Source: JALUZX01 sp964561605
GTDB taxonomy: Bacteria > Planctomycetota > UBA1135 > JALUZX01
Direction: 5' to 3'
Assembly: GCA_964561605.1 (NCBI GenBank)
Contig: CAZLQD010000001.1
Coordinates: 1 to 64,000 of the forward strand
Length of the DNA: 64,000 nucleotides
A program made the translations under genes and the position numbers. The notes below the pieces were generated by a model. It was not told the DNA's origin and made no database searches. It worked only from the letters and a program-made list of their open reading frames with translations. Shown here piece by piece: positions 51,459 through 59,491 of this stretch; the first letter of the stretch is position 1, and each line of letters starts with the position of its first letter.

Positions 51459-52602
51459 GATCCGATTCCCCCGGCCCGCCCCGAGAGGCAAGGGAGGGCT
51501 CCTCCTTCCGGCGGCCCTCTTCTTCCTGGGAAGCCTCCCCCTCCCGGCCCAACCCCCGGGGAAGACCAAGGCCCCCCGCCGGGGGTGGATGGCCGAGAAC
51601 TGGGTGATGGCCATCGTGAACGACAAGGCCATCACCTGGCGGGACGTCCGCTCCAGGATCCCCTTGACGGCCGTGGAGATCTGGAAGGACCCGAACCGGC
51701 TGGAGAAGGAGAAGGACCGGATCCTCAGGGAACTGGCCACGTCCCTCCTCCTCAGGGAGGCCATCTATACCCTCCCCTACAAGCCGGCCCAGTTGGACCA
51801 GTTCCTGGACAAGAAGACCCGGGAGCGCATGAAGGAATTGGTCGAGAAGGCGGGAGGGATGAAACCCTTCCTGGACAACCTGAAGAAGATGGGAATCACC
51901 TACAAGGAGAGGGAGAAGGAGATCCGGGACCAGATCCAGCGGACGGTCTTTCTCCAGGAGAAGCTGGGCCGCTCCTTCCAGGACCGGACCAAGGTACTCC
52001 TCCTGGTCCGGCCCAGCGAGATGCTCAAACTCTTCAACTCCCCCCAATGGAAGGACCGGAGGATCCGGCCGGCCTGCGCCGCCGCCGAGGTCTTCATCCT
52101 TCCCCGGGAAGCCCGCAAAGAGATCCCCAAACTCCTGGAGGAATTGAAAAAAGGGGGTTCCAAGCCCTTCCGGGGGAAACTTCCGGAGGGGGTGGTCTCC
52201 AACAGGATGCTCGTCCTGGACTGCCCGTCCCTCCAGGTAGGCTGGGCCGCCGCGGGAATCCCCCTGGCTCCCTGGGAGAAGGACTTTCCCGCCTGGAGCA
52301 GGGAGGACCTGGATCCCCAGGTGGCGGCCTTCCTCTTCTCCCGGGGTCCCCTTCCGAGGATCAGCCCTCCCCAGAAGACGGAAGAGGGCTTCCGGATCGT
52401 CCGGGTCCTCTCCTTCCACCCCAGGAAGGCCCTCTCCTTCACCGACCCAGCTGTCCAGGAGGAGCTCCGGCGGAGGCTTCTGGACTGGAAAGAGAAGGTG
52501 GCCCAGTTCCAGCTCCTCCAGGGGCTCTGGCGCCAGGCCAGGATCTGGCCCCCCAAGCTCAAGCGCCAGGGCCCGCCGGGAGTCCCTTCCCCCTGGGACT
52601 AG
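51448..52602 (+). CDS. SurA-like periplasmic chaperone/peptidyl-prolyl isomerase homologue
   Basis: After a signal peptide (GLLLPAALFFLGSLPLPAQ) the protein has the SurA N-terminal pattern: VMAIVNDKAITWRDVRSRIP, then RLEKEKDRILRELATSLLLREA and a long helical region. A rotamase-like C-terminal part (AEVFILPREARKEIPKLLEE, FSRGPLPRISPP, GFRIVRVLSFHPRKALSF) follows, with poorly kept catalytic residues. It probably helps outer-membrane protein folding. The ATG lies within the last codons of mfd. Confidence 0.8.
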   Translation: MKLEIRFPRPAPRGKGGLLLPAALFFLGSLPLPAQPPGKTKAPRRGWMAENWVMAIVNDKAITWRDVRSRIPLTAVEIWKDPNRLEKEKDRILRELATSLLLREAIYTLPYKPAQLDQFLDKKTRERMKELVEKAGGMKPFLDNLKKMGITYKEREKEIRDQIQRTVFLQEKLGRSFQDRTKVLLLVRPSEMLKLFNSPQWKDRRIRPACAAAEVFILPREARKEIPKLLEELKKGGSKPFRGKLPEGVVSNRMLVLDCPSLQVGWAAAGIPLAPWEKDFPAWSREDLDPQVAAFLFSRGPLPRISPPQKTEEGFRIVRVLSFHPRKALSFTDPAVQEELRRRLLDWKEKVAQFQLLQGLWRQARIWPPKLKRQGPPGVPSPWD

Positions 52603-52625
52603 AGGGTCTTCTGGAGGGAGCCACG

Positions 52626-52653
52626 TTGCTCCCCCCTTCGAGGGGCCTATAAT
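52626..52653 (+). promoter_or_regulatory. Sigma-70-type promoter of the prenyltransferase-repeat gene
   Basis: TTGCTC (52626-52631), a 16-base spacer and a perfect TATAAT (52648-52653) precede the gene by about 170 bases. A CCCCAGG/CCTGGGG hairpin (52654-52673) would form at the very 5' end of the transcript, which can stabilise mRNA. Confidence 0.55.
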
Positions 52654-52824
52654 CCCCAGGTTCTCTCCTGGGGCGGGATGGGCCCGAATCGAGAGAAATT
52701 TCATGAACCCCCCGGGGCCTGGGGGCGTTCTTGGTTCGTTCGTCGGTCCTTCCTCCCCGAGAGGGGAAGAGAGGTCCGAGGAGAAACCAGCAGGAAGGCC
52801 TTTAAACCACCGAGGAAAGCTGTC

Positions 52825-54360
52825 ATGAGCGACACTGGATTTCATGGCCGACACACCTGGGAGACCCAGGAGTCCTTCCAGGAGGTGATGGCGGAGCAGA
52901 TCAAGAAAGCCCCATGGCTCATGGTCTCCATCGTCATTCACGCCGTCCTCATCTTCCTCCTCTGGAACGTCCAGTGGGAGGCGCCCAGGGTGAGGTTCGA
53001 GCAGGAGATGGCCGTCGAACAGACCATGGAGGACGAACAGCCGCCCCAGGAAGAACAGGAACCCGAGGAAGAGCCCGAGAAGGAAGAGGTCCCGGAAACG
53101 CCCGAGATCAAGGACGCCGAGACGGACGAACAAAACGACGAGGAGATCCTGGACGACGTCCCCACCGACGCCCAGGACGACTCTCCCTTCGACAAGGACG
53201 CCTTCAACGACGTGATCGGGATCGGCGGCGGCGCCGGCGGCCACGGCAAGTTTAGCGGCCGCTTCGGAAGGAAGAGGCGCCGCGGAGGCGGCAAGCTCAC
53301 CGAGCAGGCCGTTCGGGATGCCCTGGACTGGCTGGCCCGCCACCAGGACGACGACGGCAAGTGGGACACCGACGGTTTCATGTCCCACTGCGTGGGCGAG
53401 AAGTGCACCGGCCCGGGAAGCCCCATCCACGACGTGGGAATCACCGGCCTGGCCCTCCTGGCCTTCCTCGGCGACGGAAACACCCTCCGGGTGGGCAAGT
53501 TCAAGAAGAACGTCAAGAAGGGCATCCTCTGGCTCAAGGACCAGCAGGACGAGGAGGGCCTGATCGGCGAGAAGGCGGGCCAGTCCTTCATGTATTCCCA
53601 CATCATCGCCGCCATCGCCATGTGCGAAGCCTTCGGCCTCTCCCGGTTCAGACTCCTGAGGAGGCCCGTGCAGAACGCCATCAACTACATCTCCCAGGCC
53701 CGGAACCCCTACAAGGCCTGGCGTTACTACCCCAGGAGCGGCGACAACGACTCCTCCGTGACAGGCTGGGCCGTGATCGCCCTGGCCTCGGCCAAGTCCT
53801 TCTCGAACATGGGATTGAAAGTCTCCGAGGAAGACTTCAAGGGGGCAATCGCCTGGTTCGACGAGATGACCGATCCGAATACGGGCAGGGTCGGCTACAT
53901 CACCAGGGGTTCCCCTCCCGCCAGGCCCGAGACCCTGATGGACAAGTTCCCGGCAAGCAAGTCCGAGTCCATCACGGCCGTCGCCCTCCTGGCCCGGTTC
54001 TTCGCAGGCCAGGATCCCAAGAAGTACCCCGTGATGCTCCAGCACGCGGCCTTGATCGCGAAGAAACCGCCCGTCTGGAACGAGAACGACGGGTCCATCG
54101 ACATGTATTACTGGTATTACGGCTCCTTCGCCATGTATCAGGTAAGCGGCAACTACTGGCGCGATTGGAACCAGAAGATGAAGAAGGCCGTGGTGGAGTC
54201 CCAGATCCACGACAAGAAGTGCCACAGGGGATCCTGGGACCCCGTGGGCGTCTGGGGCGAAGAAGGCGGCCGGGTCTACTCCACCTCCCTCATGGCCCTC
54301 TGCATGGAGGTCTACTACCGCTACAGCCGGCTGATCGGCGCCCGAGGGGGATCCCGCTGA
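52825..54360 (+). CDS. Membrane-anchored prenyltransferase/squalene-oxidase-repeat protein
   Basis: The 511-residue protein has a short cytoplasmic N-terminus (MAEQIKKAPWLMVS), one transmembrane helix (IVIHAVLIFLLWNV), then a Pro/Glu-rich, TonB-like extended linker (about 55-130). A Gly-rich hinge leads into an alpha/alpha-barrel domain with QW-like repeats: ALDWLARHQDDDGKWD, GILWLKDQQDEEGLIG, AINYISQARNPYKAWRYY, and RGSWDPVGVWGEEGGRVYST. Such proteins are frequent in planctomycetes and their function is unknown. GAGGAAA precedes the ATG. A strong terminator follows. Confidence 0.88.
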   Translation: MSDTGFHGRHTWETQESFQEVMAEQIKKAPWLMVSIVIHAVLIFLLWNVQWEAPRVRFEQEMAVEQTMEDEQPPQEEQEPEEEPEKEEVPETPEIKDAETDEQNDEEILDDVPTDAQDDSPFDKDAFNDVIGIGGGAGGHGKFSGRFGRKRRRGGGKLTEQAVRDALDWLARHQDDDGKWDTDGFMSHCVGEKCTGPGSPIHDVGITGLALLAFLGDGNTLRVGKFKKNVKKGILWLKDQQDEEGLIGEKAGQSFMYSHIIAAIAMCEAFGLSRFRLLRRPVQNAINYISQARNPYKAWRYYPRSGDNDSSVTGWAVIALASAKSFSNMGLKVSEEDFKGAIAWFDEMTDPNTGRVGYITRGSPPARPETLMDKFPASKSESITAVALLARFFAGQDPKKYPVMLQHAALIAKKPPVWNENDGSIDMYYWYYGSFAMYQVSGNYWRDWNQKMKKAVVESQIHDKKCHRGSWDPVGVWGEEGGRVYSTSLMALCMEVYYRYSRLIGARGGSR

Positions 54361-54391
54361 CGGGACTCCCGGAGGGGGATCCCGCGGGAAA

Positions 54392-54424
54392 GGGGCGGGA
54401 GGCTTGGGCCTCCCGCCCCTTTCG
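54392..54424 (+). terminator. Terminator of the prenyltransferase-repeat gene
   Basis: GGGGCGGGAGGC pairs with GCCTCCCGCCCC around TTGG, followed by TTTCGT. It lies 32 bases after the stop codon. Confidence 0.75.
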
Positions 54425-54549
54425 TCATTTCTCCGCGCCACCCCTTATTTTCGCCCCACAGGATTCTCCCCCATCTCCGCCCGAACCGCCCGGCCCTCCT
54501 GCTCGTTGCTTCCTCTTCCTCGCATCCCTGACGACGGGAAGGAGACCCC

Positions 54550-54775
54550 ATGAACGCCCGACACCCCCCAGGACGCCATGGCCGACCAGGTCCGCCGGGC
54601 GCCCTGGCTCCGGGGCGAAGGTTGCAGCAGGGGTTCCAGGCCCCCCTGGGAGTGGGGGGCGAAGAAGGAGGCCGGTTCTACTCCACATCCATCATGGCCC
54701 TTTGCCTGGAGGTCTACTCCGCTACAGCCGCCTGATCGGCGCCCGCCGAGGAGGCGGAGCAGGTCCGGGCTCTCC
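54550..54775 (+). pseudogene. Decayed duplicate of the prenyltransferase-repeat gene (ends only)
   Basis: Two blocks match the upstream gene. The start block reads MADQVRRAPWL, equivalent to MAEQIKKAPWL of the intact gene. It is followed within about 40 bases by the end block, GEEGGRFYSTSIMALCLEVY, equivalent to GEEGGRVYSTSLMALCMEVY. A two-base loss in TACTACCGC then shifts the frame, with YSRLIGAR-like sequence continuing in another frame. About 1.3 kb between the blocks is missing. An ATG with GGAAGGAG upstream remains (54550), and a complete terminator follows, so the relic may still be transcribed. Confidence 0.8.
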
Positions 54776-54807
54776 GGAGTCCCCGGGGGTGCTCCTCCGG
54801 GAGGGAC

Positions 54808-54847
54808 GGGGATCCTCCCATGGCAAGGGAGGATCCCGGCCTTTTTC
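54808..54847 (+). terminator. Terminator after the prenyltransferase-gene relic
   Basis: GGGATCCTCCC (54808-54818) pairs perfectly with GGGAGGATCCC (54827-54837), followed by GGCCTTTTT. It insulates the flagellin gene from the upstream unit. Confidence 0.85.
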
Positions 54848-54944
54848 CTAAAGGCCGACCTTGTCTCTTCCCGATCCATGAACCCGGGCCGCCTCCACCG
54901 GGGGGCCGGCCCAGGCGCAAAGGGTCATTGCCGGAGGATTACCA

Positions 54945-55778
54945 ATGGGGCTCAGGGTCAATACCAACATCGCCTCTATGAACGCCCAGCGCTCCCTGGA
55001 GAGCGCCACCTTGAGGCTGCAGGCCAATTTCCGCCGCCTCTCGACGGGTCTGAGGATCGCCTCCGCCGCGGACGACGCGGCGGGCCTGGCAATCAGTGAA
55101 AGGTTCCGGGCCCAGATCCGGAGCACCCAGCAGGCCCGGAGGAACGCCATGGACGGAATCTCCATGGTTCAAGTGGGAGAAGGCGCACTGAACGAGGTTT
55201 CCAGCATTCTCATCCGCCTGAGGGAACTGGCCGTCCAGGCCAAGAACGGCACGGTCAGCAACGACGACAAGGAAACGCTGGACGCGGAATTCCAGGACCT
55301 GATCAATGAAATCGAGAGGATCGCCAAGTCCACCAGCTTCAACGGCGTGGACCTCCTGGACGGGTCCATCACGACCGTGACCTTCCAGGTGGGGACCGGG
55401 ACGACCACCGGCGTGGACAGCATCAACATCTCCTTGACCCCCATCCTGGCCACGACCTTGGGACTGAACAGCCTTTCCATCGGCTCGGGGGCCAACATCG
55501 GCTCGGCCATGACGGCCATCGACGCGGCCATCAACAGGGTCTCCCAGATCCGGGGGAATTTCGGTGCCGTCCAGAACCGCCTTTCCAGCACGATCTCCAA
55601 CCTGGGCGTCCAGGCGGAGAACCTCTCCTCGGCGGAATCCCGGATCCGTGATATCGACGTGGCTTCCGAGACGGCCGAGATGACCCGGAATTCCATCCTC
55701 CAGCAGGCGGCCATCTCCATCCTGTCCCAGGCGAACGTCCAGCCCCAGGCGGCGCTCCAGCTCCTCCAGGGCCGCTAG
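54945..55778 (+). CDS. fliC: Flagellin
   Basis: This is the filament protein. The 277-residue product is a minimal flagellin with only the D0/D1 ends. The N-terminus reads LRVNTNIASMNAQRSL and STGLRIASAADDAAGLAISE; the C-terminus reads LGVQAENLSSAESRIRDIDV and ILQQAAISILSQANVQPQA. The short middle (about 130-180) lacks a variable D2/D3 domain. GGAGGATTACCA precedes the ATG. I saw no clear sigma-28 or sigma-54 promoter in the 95 bases upstream. No other flagellar gene is in the window. Confidence 0.96.
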   Translation: MGLRVNTNIASMNAQRSLESATLRLQANFRRLSTGLRIASAADDAAGLAISERFRAQIRSTQQARRNAMDGISMVQVGEGALNEVSSILIRLRELAVQAKNGTVSNDDKETLDAEFQDLINEIERIAKSTSFNGVDLLDGSITTVTFQVGTGTTTGVDSINISLTPILATTLGLNSLSIGSGANIGSAMTAIDAAINRVSQIRGNFGAVQNRLSSTISNLGVQAENLSSAESRIRDIDVASETAEMTRNSILQQAAISILSQANVQPQAALQLLQGR

Positions 55779-55818
55779 ACCCTTCCCGAGAGAGCCGCAG
55801 GAAGAAGGGATGAAGAAG

Positions 55819-55847
55819 AAGGCATGAGCCGGAGCTCATGCCTTTCT
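55819..55847 (+). terminator. Terminator of the flagellin gene
   Basis: GGCATGAGC (55821-55829) pairs with GCTCATGCC (55834-55842) around CGGA, followed by TTTCTT. It lies 42 bases after the flagellin stop. The A-rich left side could also serve the converging rpsT transcript. Confidence 0.75.
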
Positions 55848-55981
55848 TCCATTTCCAGGAAGGGGTGCCGGATCTTCCGGACCCGGAGCCTCCGGATTCG
55901 TCGGCCCAGGCCGGCCGAAGCCCCCCTCCCGCCGGCAGGGACCGGGCCCGGAAATCGGCCCCCTTGGGAGGCGGGCCCGAA

Positions 55982-56263
55982 TCAGGCGGAAGTGGCCTTC
56001 TTCTCCAGGGCGGCCACGGCCCGGTTGACCTTGGATTTCTTCCGGGCCGCCGTGTTCTTGTGGATCACATGGGTCTTGGCGGCCTTGTCGATCTTCTTCA
56101 TGGCCAGGGGAAGGAACTTCTTCGCCCCTTCCAGGTCCCCGGCGGCCACGGCGTTCAGCACCTTCTTGGTGAAGGTCTTCATGGCCGTCCGCTTGGCCTT
56201 GTTGGCCAGGCGGTCCCTCTCGTTCTGCCGGATCCTCTTCTTCGCCGATTTCGTGTGGGCCAT
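55982..56263 (-). CDS. rpsT: Small ribosomal subunit protein S20
   Basis: The 93-residue basic helical protein has the S20 pattern: HTKSAKKRIRQNERDRLANK, AMKTFTKKV, and HKNTAARKKSKVNRAVAAL. It binds 16S rRNA early in 30S assembly. It lies 47 bases downstream of a TPR gene on the same strand, so the two may share a transcript. Confidence 0.96.
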   Translation of the reverse strand: MAHTKSAKKRIRQNERDRLANKAKRTAMKTFTKKVLNAVAAGDLEGAKKFLPLAMKKIDKAAKTHVIHKNTAARKKSKVNRAVAALEKKATSA

Positions 56264-56310
56264 CCCTGCTCTGCTCCAAGCTTCCTAGCGGAAAAAAAAC
56301 CAGGCTCAGC

Positions 56311-57657
56311 TCACTCGCTCCGGCTGAGCCTTTCCAATCTTTCGCTCACGTCCTTGAAGGTGATGTCTTCCTCGTAGATCCGGGCGAACTTCTCCTTGGC
56401 GCCCTCCAGGTCGCCCTTCTCTTCGAGAAGCACACCCATTTCATAGAGGATCTCCCGGGCCTTCTCACCGGAGGCCCCGAGAGATTCGAGCGCCTTAGAG
56501 TACTGGGACACCGCCAGGTCCGCAAGGCCCTTCTTCCGGAAGGCCCGGGCGAGCTGGACCTGGGACTCGGCTCGAAACCTGGGGTCCTTCACGGACTGCT
56601 GGAACTCCGCCACGGCCTCGTCCACCATTCCCAGGGCGGCCAGGGCCTCTCCCAGGCGGAACTTGAGCCCCAGGTCGGTCGGGTTGGCCTGGGCCAGGTT
56701 CCGAGCCACTTCCAGCCGGGTCTCCAGGAGTTCCCTCTCCAGCATCTCCAGCCGGCCCTGGTCCGCACCCTCCCTGCGGGCCTCCTTCAAGGCCTCCTCC
56801 TTCTCCTGGATCCGGAGTTCTCCCAGGAGCTTCAAGGCCGCCGCCCCACCCTCCCCCCGGGAGCGGAGATCCTCGAGGAGGTCCACCGCCTCCTTCCTGC
56901 GGCCCAGCCTCTTGAGGAGTTCGGCCTTCCTCAGGAGCAGGGAAGGGGCGCCCGGATCGGCGGCGAGCTTCTTCTCCAGGGCATCGAGGTCTTCCTCCAG
57001 GTCGCCCCGGGTTCGCACCACCTTCTGGCCCCGCTCCAGCTCCCGGGCCTTCTCCTGGTCCTTGATGAGCTCCCGCGAGGAAGAGGCCCGGGCGAACTTC
57101 GTCTTCACCAGGGCACCTTCGGCGGAGAGGTTCTTCCTCGCCCTCAAGGCCTCCTGGTCCCTGGGGTCGGCGGCGATGGCCTTCTCGTAGGCCTCCAGGG
57201 CCCCGTCCAAGTCCCCCAGTTTGCGGCGGATCGCCCCCACACGCTTCCAGGGGCCGGGATCGTTCCTCCTCAACCCGGCCAGGTCCTCGAAGACCACCTG
57301 GGCGCTCCGGGAGAAACCGGCCCTCTCCAGGGCGTCCCCCAGGGCCTCCAGGACCCCCTGGTTCCTGGGATCCACCTTGAGGACCCGCTCCCAGGCCCGG
57401 GCCTCGCCGGCCGGGTTCTTTCCCAGGCGGGAGAAGAAGGCCGAGACCCTGGGGCCCAGAGTGGAGAGGAAGGCCAGGAAAGGTTGGACCTTCTTGTAGG
57501 AACCATAGCGCTCCAGGGCCTGGTGCAATCCCCGGCGGGCTTCTTCGTAGTCCGGCTTCAAGGCCAGAATCTGCAGGTAGAGCTCGATGGCGAAGGGGAA
57601 GTTCTTCTTCCGGGCCGCTTCCTCCGCCTTCTCCAAGTGCCGGGAGAGATCGACCAT
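56311..57657 (-). CDS. TPR-repeat protein (448 residues)
   Basis: TPR units are visible at both ends: AEEAARKKNFPFAIELYLQI, LDGALEAYEKAIAADPRDQE, then a charged coiled segment (about 185-260), and further repeats (DEAVAEFQQSV, ADLAVSQYSKALESL). No signal peptide or enzyme domain is seen. It begins MVDLSRHLEKAEEA and lies upstream of rpsT on the same strand, divergent from def. Probable protein-protein scaffold of unknown partner. Confidence 0.85.
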   Translation of the reverse strand: MVDLSRHLEKAEEAARKKNFPFAIELYLQILALKPDYEEARRGLHQALERYGSYKKVQPFLAFLSTLGPRVSAFFSRLGKNPAGEARAWERVLKVDPRNQGVLEALGDALERAGFSRSAQVVFEDLAGLRRNDPGPWKRVGAIRRKLGDLDGALEAYEKAIAADPRDQEALRARKNLSAEGALVKTKFARASSSRELIKDQEKARELERGQKVVRTRGDLEEDLDALEKKLAADPGAPSLLLRKAELLKRLGRRKEAVDLLEDLRSRGEGGAAALKLLGELRIQEKEEALKEARREGADQGRLEMLERELLETRLEVARNLAQANPTDLGLKFRLGEALAALGMVDEAVAEFQQSVKDPRFRAESQVQLARAFRKKGLADLAVSQYSKALESLGASGEKAREILYEMGVLLEEKGDLEGAKEKFARIYEEDITFKDVSERLERLSRSE

Positions 57658-57722
57658 GCAAGGACCTCCTGGAAGGTGGTTCCCGGGATGCTAAGCCCCC
57701 CCGCGAAGGGGCGCAACCTGCC

Positions 57723-57751
57723 TTGACCCTTACCCCCCCTTGGCCTAGGGT
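57723..57751 (+). promoter_or_regulatory. Promoter of def-ribF, giving a nearly leaderless transcript
   Basis: TTGACC (57723-57728), a 17-base spacer and TAGGGT (57746-57751) form a promoter whose predicted start, near 57758, is only about 3 bases before the def ATG at 57761. No Shine-Dalgarno sequence could then be present in the mRNA. Confidence 0.5.
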
Positions 57752-57760
57752 GGCCGGGCC

Positions 57761-58285
57761 ATGAAGATCGTCCTCTACCCCGATCCCATCCTCCGGAAGA
57801 TCACCCCCCGAGTGGAGGACTTCGGCCCCCCCCTGGCCGAGACGGCCCGGGAGATGCTGGAGTTCATGTACCGCTCCAAGGGAGTGGGCCTGGCGGCACC
57901 CCAGGTGGGTCTCACACTCAGGCTCTTCGTCTTCAACCCCTCGGGAGACCCGGCCAAGAAAGAGGAAGAGGGAGTTCTGGTGAATCCCAGAATCGTCAAG
58001 CGCAAGGGAGAAGCCTACGGGGAGGAGGGTTGTCTCTCCTTCCCCGAGATCTACGGCGAGGTCCGCCGGGCCACCTGGATCCGGGTGGAGGCCCAGGATC
58101 TGGAGGGCAGGCCCCTGGAGCTGGAGTTCCAGGACTTCCAGGCCCGGGTGGTTCAGCACGAGCTGGACCACCTGGAAGGGATTCTCTTCGTGGACCGGAT
58201 GGAGCCGGCCGAGAAGATCCGGATCCGCAGGCAACTGGAAAAGCTGGAGCGGGAGTACAAGGAAACCCGTGCGGCGGGTCACTGA
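57761..58285 (+). CDS. def: Peptide deformylase
   Basis: It removes the formyl group from new proteins. All three motifs are present in the 174-residue protein: GVGLAAPQVG, EEGCLSFP (metal Cys), and QHELDHLEG (two metal His and catalytic Glu). It overlaps ribF by 17 bases. The start follows a promoter very closely. Confidence 0.96.
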   Translation: MKIVLYPDPILRKITPRVEDFGPPLAETAREMLEFMYRSKGVGLAAPQVGLTLRLFVFNPSGDPAKKEEEGVLVNPRIVKRKGEAYGEEGCLSFPEIYGEVRRATWIRVEAQDLEGRPLELEFQDFQARVVQHELDHLEGILFVDRMEPAEKIRIRRQLEKLEREYKETRAAGH

Positions 58286-59270
58286 CCTGTCCGGCCCCCT
58301 GGAAGGGGCCGCCGTCGTCACCGTCGGTGTCTTCGACGGAGTGCACCTGGGGCACCAGGGGGTGCTCCGGGATCTGAAGGCCCTGGCGGCGGAACTGGGG
58401 GCTCCCGCCACGGTCCTCACTTTCGACACCCATCCCGACGGCCTGGTCTCTCCGGGAGAAGCCCCCCCCTTGCTGGTCTCCCTGGAGTACCGCCTTCTCC
58501 TCCTGGAGAGGGAAGGAGTGGACCAGGCCGTGGTGCTCCCTTTCGATCGTTCCCTGCGGGAACTGACGGCCCGGGAGTTCGCTTTCCGGATCCTCAGGGA
58601 CCGGCTCCACTGCAAGGCCCTGGTCATGGGGTTCGACTCGGCCCTGGGAAGGGGAAGGGAAGGCGACCTGGAGGTCATGACCCGCCTTGGAAAGGAGGCG
58701 GGTTTCCTGGTCCGCCGTTCCCTGCCCATCCTCTGGCGAGGGAGGCCCATCTCCTCCTCCATCCTGAGGGAGACCATCCTGAAGGGAGACCTGGGCCTGG
58801 CCTGGGCCCTCCTGGGCCGACCGCCTTCCTTCCTGGGAAAGGTCGTCCAGGGAAACCACCGGGGCAAGAGCCTGGGCTTTCCTACGGCGAACCTGGAACC
58901 CCAAGGCCTCGCCCTCCCTCCTCCCGGGGTCTACGCCGCCCGGGCCGTCCTGGAAGGAAAGAGCTGGCCCGCAGTCCTGGACCTGGGGACCTGCCCCACC
59001 TTCCAGGGACACAAGACCCTCCTGGAAGTGCATCTCATCGGCTACGAGGGAGAGGACTTCTATGGGAAACCCCTGGAGGTCTTCTTCCACGCCCGGCTCC
59101 GGGGGGAACGGGCCTTTCCTTCGCCCAGGGAACTGGCGGCACAGATCGAGAAGGACCTCCGGGAATGCCTGGCCATCCTGGGAGAAGAAGGAAAACCCGA
59201 GGTTGACACCTCCCGCCCCCCCTCTAAAATGCCCGGCTCTGAAAGTGAACCGGGGACCTTTTCCTCGTGA
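58269..59270 (+). CDS. ribF: Bifunctional riboflavin kinase/FAD synthetase
   Basis: It converts riboflavin to FMN and FAD. The N-terminal nucleotidyltransferase has VGVFDGVHLGHQGVL and ISSSILRETI; the C-terminal kinase has GKVVQGNHRGKSLGFPTANL and the DLGTCPTF and YGKPLEVFF signatures. At 333 residues it is full length. The GTG start at 58269 lies inside the end of def. Its last codons contain the promoter of the tRNA-Phe gene. Confidence 0.95.
   Translation: MRRVTDLSGPLEGAAVVTVGVFDGVHLGHQGVLRDLKALAAELGAPATVLTFDTHPDGLVSPGEAPPLLVSLEYRLLLLEREGVDQAVVLPFDRSLRELTAREFAFRILRDRLHCKALVMGFDSALGRGREGDLEVMTRLGKEAGFLVRRSLPILWRGRPISSSILRETILKGDLGLAWALLGRPPSFLGKVVQGNHRGKSLGFPTANLEPQGLALPPPGVYAARAVLEGKSWPAVLDLGTCPTFQGHKTLLEVHLIGYEGEDFYGKPLEVFFHARLRGERAFPSPRELAAQIEKDLRECLAILGEEGKPEVDTSRPPSKMPGSESEPGTFSS
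59203..59230 (+). promoter_or_regulatory. Promoter of tRNA-Phe inside the 3' end of ribF
   Basis: A perfect TTGACA (59203-59208), a 16-base spacer and TAAAAT (59225-59230) lie in the last 70 bases of ribF. The predicted start near 59237 leaves a leader of about 58 bases before the tRNA. Confidence 0.6.
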
Positions 59271-59294
59271 ACGGCGAAGAGGCGCCCCCATCGT

Positions 59295-59367
59295 GGGCGG
59301 GTAGCTCAGGTGGTAGAGCACGGCACTGAAAATGCCGGTGTCGTGAGTTCAACTCTCACCCCGCCCA
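59295..59367 (+). tRNA. tRNA-Phe (anticodon GAA)
   Basis: A 73-base cloverleaf can be drawn: acceptor GGGCGGG pairs with CCCGCCC; D arm GCTC-AGGTGGTA-GAGC; anticodon stem CGGCA/TGCCG with loop CTGAAAA, anticodon GAA at 59328-59330; T arm GTGAG-TTCAACT-CTCAC. Discriminator base is A. No CCA is encoded; CTT and a T-run follow, acting as a terminator. Confidence 0.97.
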
Positions 59368-59491
59368 CTTTTTTTATGGGGTTCGACCCGGCTCAGGATC
59401 CCCTTCCGGCGGGAAGAGGGGGAACCGGCGGATCCCCCTTGGGACCGGAGGCGAGAGAGGCGGGCCCACCGGGGGCCGCGGACGGTGGCAG

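Noticed and set aside
54850..54944. Sigma-28 or sigma-54 promoter for flagellin
   Set aside because: Neither TAAA-N15-GCCGATAA nor GG-N10-GC with proper context could be matched.
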